From Chitinophagales bacterium (GTDB lineage Bacteria; Bacteroidota; Bacteroidia; Chitinophagales; CAIOSU01), in the NCBI GenBank assembly GCA_018401955.1, contig JAGYJT010000023.1:1-46234 (forward strand): a stretch of DNA of 46,234 bases. The letters are read 5' to 3'. Shown here one piece after another: positions 46,101 to 46,234 of this stretch. Below the pieces are notes generated by a model. It was not told the DNA's origin. It did no database searches and worked only from the letters and a program-made list of their open reading frames with translations. Numbering within the stretch: position 1 is the first letter of the stretch; every line of letters starts with the position of its first letter. A program made the translations under genes and the position numbers.

Positions 46101-46188
46101 AACATACTTCTATGTATTGGAAATCAACGATGGAACTACACCGCCATATACTGGCTTCGTAGTAATTCACCGTGGGAGCAGCAGATAA
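34114..46188 (+). CDS. Giant SprB-like gliding adhesin 2 with CHU_C domain (about 4024 residues)
   Basis: A surface adhesin of about 4024 residues. I start at the ATG at 34114, which opens a clear signal peptide (YLSLFWVVAALILLGTTAQAQ); a TTG 60 bases upstream is in frame but adds a polar leader. Order: a beta-rich N-terminal domain of about 165 residues, six SprB repeats, six Ig/cadherin-like domains (NPPVAxxD...DPDGD), 34 more SprB repeats, one further Ig/cadherin-like domain (NNPPVAENDTV), and a C-terminal CHU_C domain with IPNGFSPDGDGINDNF, MIFNRWGNTVYE and LPDGTYFYVLEI. CHU_C is the type B T9SS signal found on SprB, which is exported with help of a PorP/SprF protein. The plan matches SprB of F. 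johnsoniae (about 6500 residues). Gliding function here is inferred. Confidence 0.92.
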   Translation: MRKYLSLFWVVAALILLGTTAQAQVCPPVGPDIDVRFNNVRLDCANDSLFVDIELSNPTGSSYSVSSMSLRFTYNVNMLGTPSISQQTMAGSPSLNLQSGIWSYGLVEFSAANAIPAGGAWTKVTTLGFAVTNFDAQGNSNCIALNWNTTLPAITTIQQWVNFACQPNMVFTSYGNNSTCIIDSCNVTSGALDLTAVPTNVSCTGVNDGSVDLTVSGGTAPFTYLWSNGAITEDISGLAPGTYSVTVTDASSQTATIGGLVVGASGLTVQFTVTDASCNQTDDGAITIDNVLGGTAPFTYAWSNGETTQDISLLVAGNYSVTVTDANGCQGIVKDIVLAEPDEFQYNVFIDNISCAGGTDGALDFTLTGGTAPYTYLWIRYDDSLFVPLDTLGTTQDLTGLTSGLYSVEVADVNGCTGAVFFLLVEPDPINVIGLPSDVTNVTCAGQNDGAINITGSGGTGVISFLWSNGAQTEDLENLVAGSYSVTATDLNGCTATKSFTVTQPDTIAIVIDPILSNAVSCFGGNDGSINITVTGGNGGLTYTWSNGASTQNLTGLEAGTYSVTVSDSLGCQGALADIVVAQPDSLTLTASSTTVSCNAIGDGTASVVVSGGTTPYTYLWSNGGTSANLTGLSAGVYTVTVTDANSCTKSVSVTVGVANCPPIARNDINNTLKNVPVDGDISTNDNDPDGDPLTFTVITGPSNGTLTAFDPATGTYTYTPSTGFIGEDTFTYFTCDNGNPSLCDTATVYIEVLDDPKDPFNNPPVANADHFITYVNTPFGSTVINNDYDPDTADIILVNPTLVQSPSNGTFVVLPNGDFTYTPNTGFVGEDTLQYSICDNGTPGPKCDTAFVVITVLSGPTTPGNLPPVAVDDAFYTELNTSITNTVIPNDYDTDGNQIAVTIPQFSGPSNGTLTISPNGDFVYIPNPGYVGPDQFVYILCDDGIPSLCDTATAYILIQNPANQPPLARNDINNTLLNTPVDGNVATNDEEPDGDNVTFTQLTTTTNGTVTGFNPATGTYTYTPNTGFIGTDVFTYSICDDGTPSLCDTATVTIHVIPPFNFDNNPPVANPDDYVTYVNTPVDGNVIPNDFDPDTADIITVGTTLITPPTNGTVTSINPNGTFTYVPTPGFIGDDTFEYILCDNGTPSLCDTALVTVHVLPPNGGGNLPPVAVDDAYITEEGVTINNTVIPNDYDQDGNTITVTVPQFTGPSNGTLTILPNGDFEYVPNPGYTGPDQFTYILCDNGVPSLCDTATAYITIYDVMRVVLTPDSVDCFGASTGSIATTVINGNPPFTFLWSNGDTTQNLTGVPAGIYTVTVTDAFGVTVAETDTVFQPGGAITANEIIVIPTCNGVSDASIDLTVSGGSPGYTFVWSNGATTEDLSGLAAGTYGVTITDANNCTYTNSYVVTQPNVLVAAIDGQTNVACNGGNTGAIDLGVTGGTAPYTYAWSNQASTEDIAGLAVGTYTVTVTDVNGCTATASATITQNDALTVNATGTTNVSCNGLSDGALDITAGGGVVPYTYVWSNGAVTEDLTGLAAGSYSVTVTDAAGCTGTGTFTITEPAVLTATATADNVVTCFGGNDGAISLVVNGGTTAYTYLWSNGAVTQNIGGLTAGTYTVTVTDANNCTATSSATVTENPELEVTLAGSTDVSCNGGNDGSLDVSVSGGVAPYTYLWSNAATTQDISGLAAGTYVLTVTDAVGCTYVDSATITEPTLLVATIDGQTNIACNGGNTGAIDLGVTGGTTPYTYVWSNQATTEDISGLAVGTYTVTVTDANGCTATASATITDNPALVVDLDEVQDVTCNGLSDGSIFVNISGGAPAYTFEWSGPGNYIATTQNISGLVAGSYSVTVTDANNCTGTATFTVNEPVTLTATATADNVVTCFGGNDGAITLTVNGGTTPFTFVWSNAAVTQNISGLAAGTYDVTVTDGNGCTATASATITENPQLVVSLSGSNDVSCNGGNDGDIDISVTGGVAPYTYAWSNGETTEDISGLTAGTYGVTVTDAVGCTATGSFTISEPTLLVATIDGQTNVACNGGNTGAIDLGVTGGTPVYTYAWSNGAVTEDLTGLAVGTYTVTVTDANGCTATASATIIENDQLQITATSTTNVSCFGNSDGALDITVTGGVNPYTFEWSNGLTTEDLTGLTAGTYDVTVTDAAGCTGTGSFTITQPDELTIEADGLNVTCEGGNDGGTELLVGGGTLPYSFAWSNGAVTEDLTGLSAGVYSVTVTDANGCTIGATVTVGTDNLLVVNTAVTNATCGESNGVASVTVSGGSGSFTYAWSNAGNTASINGLAAGTYTVTVTDAQSGCTATRTVAVSGTSALTVTSTITNATCGGTNGSASLTATGGTAPYTYAWSNGATGSTATGLAAGTYTVTVNDANGCPQVLVVEVDNDNNSLGLLPSSNDATCGQANGDATVSPLAGTAPYTYAWSNGANGASATGLAAGTYFVTVTDANGCSEVATVNIGNTNGPSVSVSNQVDVTCANGSTGSVTVSVTGGTAPYTYFWSNGTVGATASNLPAGTYTVTVTDANGCEASLAATVGTPDAIDVIVDATQVSCNNANNGAVNVRVSGGVGPYTFAWSNGSSSQNLLSLAPGTYTVTVTDANGCNASTPATISEPDQLDITNVTTDVNCTEGTDGAIALTVTGGTAPYVYAWSNGANTASLTGLSEGLYTVTVTDANGCEEVANISVNTLNNLVLNMAATNATCGQSNGVATVNVSGGSGSFTYDWGTSNTASISGLTPGVYTVTVTDAGNGCTATASVPVSGSSDITVTNTTVDVICGGGATGSISLSVTGGTAPYTYAWSTPLGSGTDASGLTVGTYTVTVSDAAGCDEVLILDVEEIVSLRGLATVTDAACGQADGSASLTVTGGTAPYTYAWSNGATTATASNLAVGVYFATITDANGCSTVVDATIGNQAGPAITFDNVTGLTCANASTGSIDISVTGGVGPFTYLWSNGETTANLTSLPSGPFSVTVTDANGCQASAVTRISSPAAIEVITEGTDVSCNNAENGSINTIATGGVGPYTYAWSNGATTADLSGLAAGTYTLTVTDANGCSVSTPVVITEPDVLSVSATATSVQCNGGADGTVTTTVTGGTAPYTYQWNNGSNMANLAALNAGLYSITVTDANGCTATATATVDVENALVINLGITNATCGNNNGAVDASVSGGAAPYTYAWSNAVSGNSLSGVTAGSYGLTVTDANGCSATATANVSSTSTIAVTPTVTPVVCGGGNTGEISLAATGGSGTLSFSWSNNETTATITGLAAGTYTVTVTDTTDCQTVVSIAVEETSPFTITSSATAADCGGANGDATVTVTGGVAPYTYAWSNGAAAETATGLAGGLYEVTVTDANGCTATEYVTVPNTTAIEVMVASVDNVSCGQANGGININASGGAAPYTYLWSNGATTANLSGLNAGTYAVTVTDANGCSGVAVATVEPAEEVVFEADREEVSCFNALDGSINVSIVSGNGPFTYEWTPAAQGANQTGLGAGTYSVTVTAANGCSATASITLTQPDELVATLDSATMVSCNGQLDGAINVSTTGGTLPYTFDWGNAGNTEDLTGLGAGTYTLTVTDANGCTSQPLTVTITEPDTLVLSLVSADTLACYGNSDGTATVAAVGGTAPYSYDWSSGDTLATATGLSAGSYTVSVVDANGCTSNVVNVTIAQPDSMSVLIIAGDVLCNGDSTGEVRIKGVVGGTSPYSYDWSNGATNVTDITNQPAGTYTVTITDANGCTTTASATIVDPAALVVTADVTQVSCQDAADGSIALTISGGTGAPVVAWSHGPVTDVVDNLEPGTYTVTVTDGNGCEYTETFNITAGNCNNPPVAENDTVTTTSGTPIDIPVLDNDSDPDGDGIRVTGVPTPPTNGTTSINGDGTITYTPDGDFVGVDSFMYVICDDGIPSLCDSAWVIVTVLPERPNVSIPNGFSPDGDGINDNFEVVDITKFPNNKLMIFNRWGNTVYEAQPYNNDWNGTNMDGEPLPDGTYFYVLEINDGTTPPYTGFVVIHRGSSR
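34186..34670 (+). other. N-terminal beta-rich domain of adhesin 2
   Basis: About 160 residues after signal cleavage, with alternating strands such as DSLFVDIELSNPTGSSY, SMSLRFTYNVNMLG, SGIWSYGLVEFSAANAIP and WTKVTTLGFAVTNFDAQG. The pattern of a strand-rich sandwich with a (L/F)-x-(F/L)-x-Y-(N/D) strand is reminiscent of cohesin-like domains seen at the start of other Bacteroidota surface proteins. The match is by eye only. Confidence 0.4.
36091..37902 (+). repeat. Six Ig/cadherin-like domains arranged ABCABC
   Basis: Domains of about 100 residues start at CPPIARNDINNTL, PPVANADHFITYVN, PPVAVDDAFYTEL, then PPLARNDINNTLL, PPVANPDDYVTYVN and PPVAVDDAYITEE. Each has DPDGD- or DYDTDG-like calcium sites and FTYxxCDxGxPSLCDTA. 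Pairing one with four, two with five and three with six shows duplication of a three-domain block with spacings of 906-912 bases. Confidence 0.85.
37903..45606 (+). repeat. Main SprB repeat array of adhesin 2 (34 units)
   Basis: Continuous SprB repeats without large insertions. Two higher-order patterns are visible: a four-repeat unit marked by IDGQTN(V/I)ACNGG (38371, 39283, 40207) and then a six-repeat unit with exactly 1350-base spacing (40901, 42251, 43601). Another six SprB repeats precede the Ig/cadherin block at about 34675-36090. Confidence 0.9.
40901..44950. repeat. Three copies of a 1350-bp (six-repeat) unit
   Basis: The anchor (A/AC)GCTACTTG encoding NATCG starts at 40901, 42251 and 43601, exactly 1350 bases (450 codons) apart both times. 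Within each copy the first-Cys motifs run in the same order: NATCGxxNG, CGGGxTG-like, DAxCGQxxG-like, TCANxSTG-like, VSCNNAxNG-like, CxxGxDG-like. The third copy is the most drifted. Confidence 0.75.
45892..46185 (+). other. CHU_C gliding-motility C-terminal domain (type B T9SS signal)
   Basis: The last roughly 98 residues carry the consensus of the gliding motility-associated C-terminal domain: IPNGFSPDGDGINDNFEV, then LMIFNRWGNTVYEA, then DWNGTNMDGEPLPDGTYFYV. It targets the protein to the type IX secretion system and, in the family, relies on a PorP/SprF-like outer-membrane partner usually encoded next door. Confidence 0.92.
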
Positions 46189-46203
46189 TAGATAACAGGT
46201 AAA

Positions 46204-46226
46204 GCCGGGGCTGCATAAGCCCCGGC
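46204..46226. terminator. Hairpin after adhesin 2
   Basis: GCCGGGGCT (46204-46212) and AGCCCCGGC (46218-46226) form a perfect nine-base G/C-rich stem with a five-base loop, 15 bases after the stop codon. No T run follows within the eight bases left in the window, so it may be a terminator or an mRNA-stabilising hairpin between this gene and a downstream partner. Confidence 0.55.
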
Positions 46227-46234
46227 ATTGCCAT

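Noticed and set aside
17049..46188. Horizontally acquired island or prophage
   Set aside because: No integrase, transposase, tRNA edge or terminal repeats are seen; the large size comes from internal duplication.

Overview
This window reads as chromosomal DNA of a gliding-type, T9SS-carrying member of the Bacteroidota. Supporting signs are a type III glutamine synthetase, promoters of the TTG-N20-TAnnTTTG kind, a secreted esterase ending in a type A (YPNP) T9SS sorting domain, and two giant SprB-like surface proteins, one of which ends in a CHU_C (type B) gliding-motility C-terminal domain. No rRNA, tRNA, CRISPR array, insertion sequence or phage gene was recognised.

Layout. Bases 1-522 are non-coding. 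From 523 to 8.8 kb lies ordinary metabolic and accessory content: a flavin monooxygenase with the Baeyer-Villiger fingerprint, a minus-strand pair (NAD(P)-binding SDR/DUF2867 protein plus HD-domain hydrolase), a radical SAM / DUF4130 pair of the putative DNA modification/repair type with overlapping stop and start codons, a membrane-anchored alpha/beta hydrolase, a START/SRPBCC secreted protein, a 40-codon membrane-peptide candidate with its own promoter, and a DUF1801 protein. From 8.9 to 11.2 kb is glnN with a visible promoter and terminator. From 11.4 to 16.5 kb are a pentapeptide-repeat protein, two tandem paralogous lipoproteins with a C-terminal CxxCH haem motif, a T9SS-exported esterase, and an alkaline phosphatase lipoprotein facing it with one base between their stop codons.

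The remaining 29 kb (about 63% of the window) is two consecutive plus-strand genes of 5645 and about 4024 codons. Both are mostly SprB-type repeats; by the YTYxWSNG...GxYxVTVTDxxGC signature I count about 46 in the first and 40 in the second. The first starts with a signal peptide, seven Ca-binding DxDxDG (FG-GAP/VCBS) motifs and an ASPIC/UnbV domain, and ends in an unusual domain with two dockerin-like calcium loops. The second starts with a signal peptide and a beta-rich domain, has two copies of a three-domain Ig/cadherin-like block, and ends in CHU_C.

The most interesting content is inside the giant genes. A roughly 180-residue domain is inserted at the same loop of four different SprB repeats. 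A 286-residue Asn/Gly-rich, solenoid-like domain is inserted in another loop of a fifth. An extra cysteine pair co-occurs in eight of eight repeats, suggesting a two-disulphide repeat subtype that hosts the insertions. Superposed are higher-order repeats (including an exact 1350-bp spacing, three copies) and recent kilobase-scale duplications (97-99% identical), so the genes appear to grow by segmental duplication.
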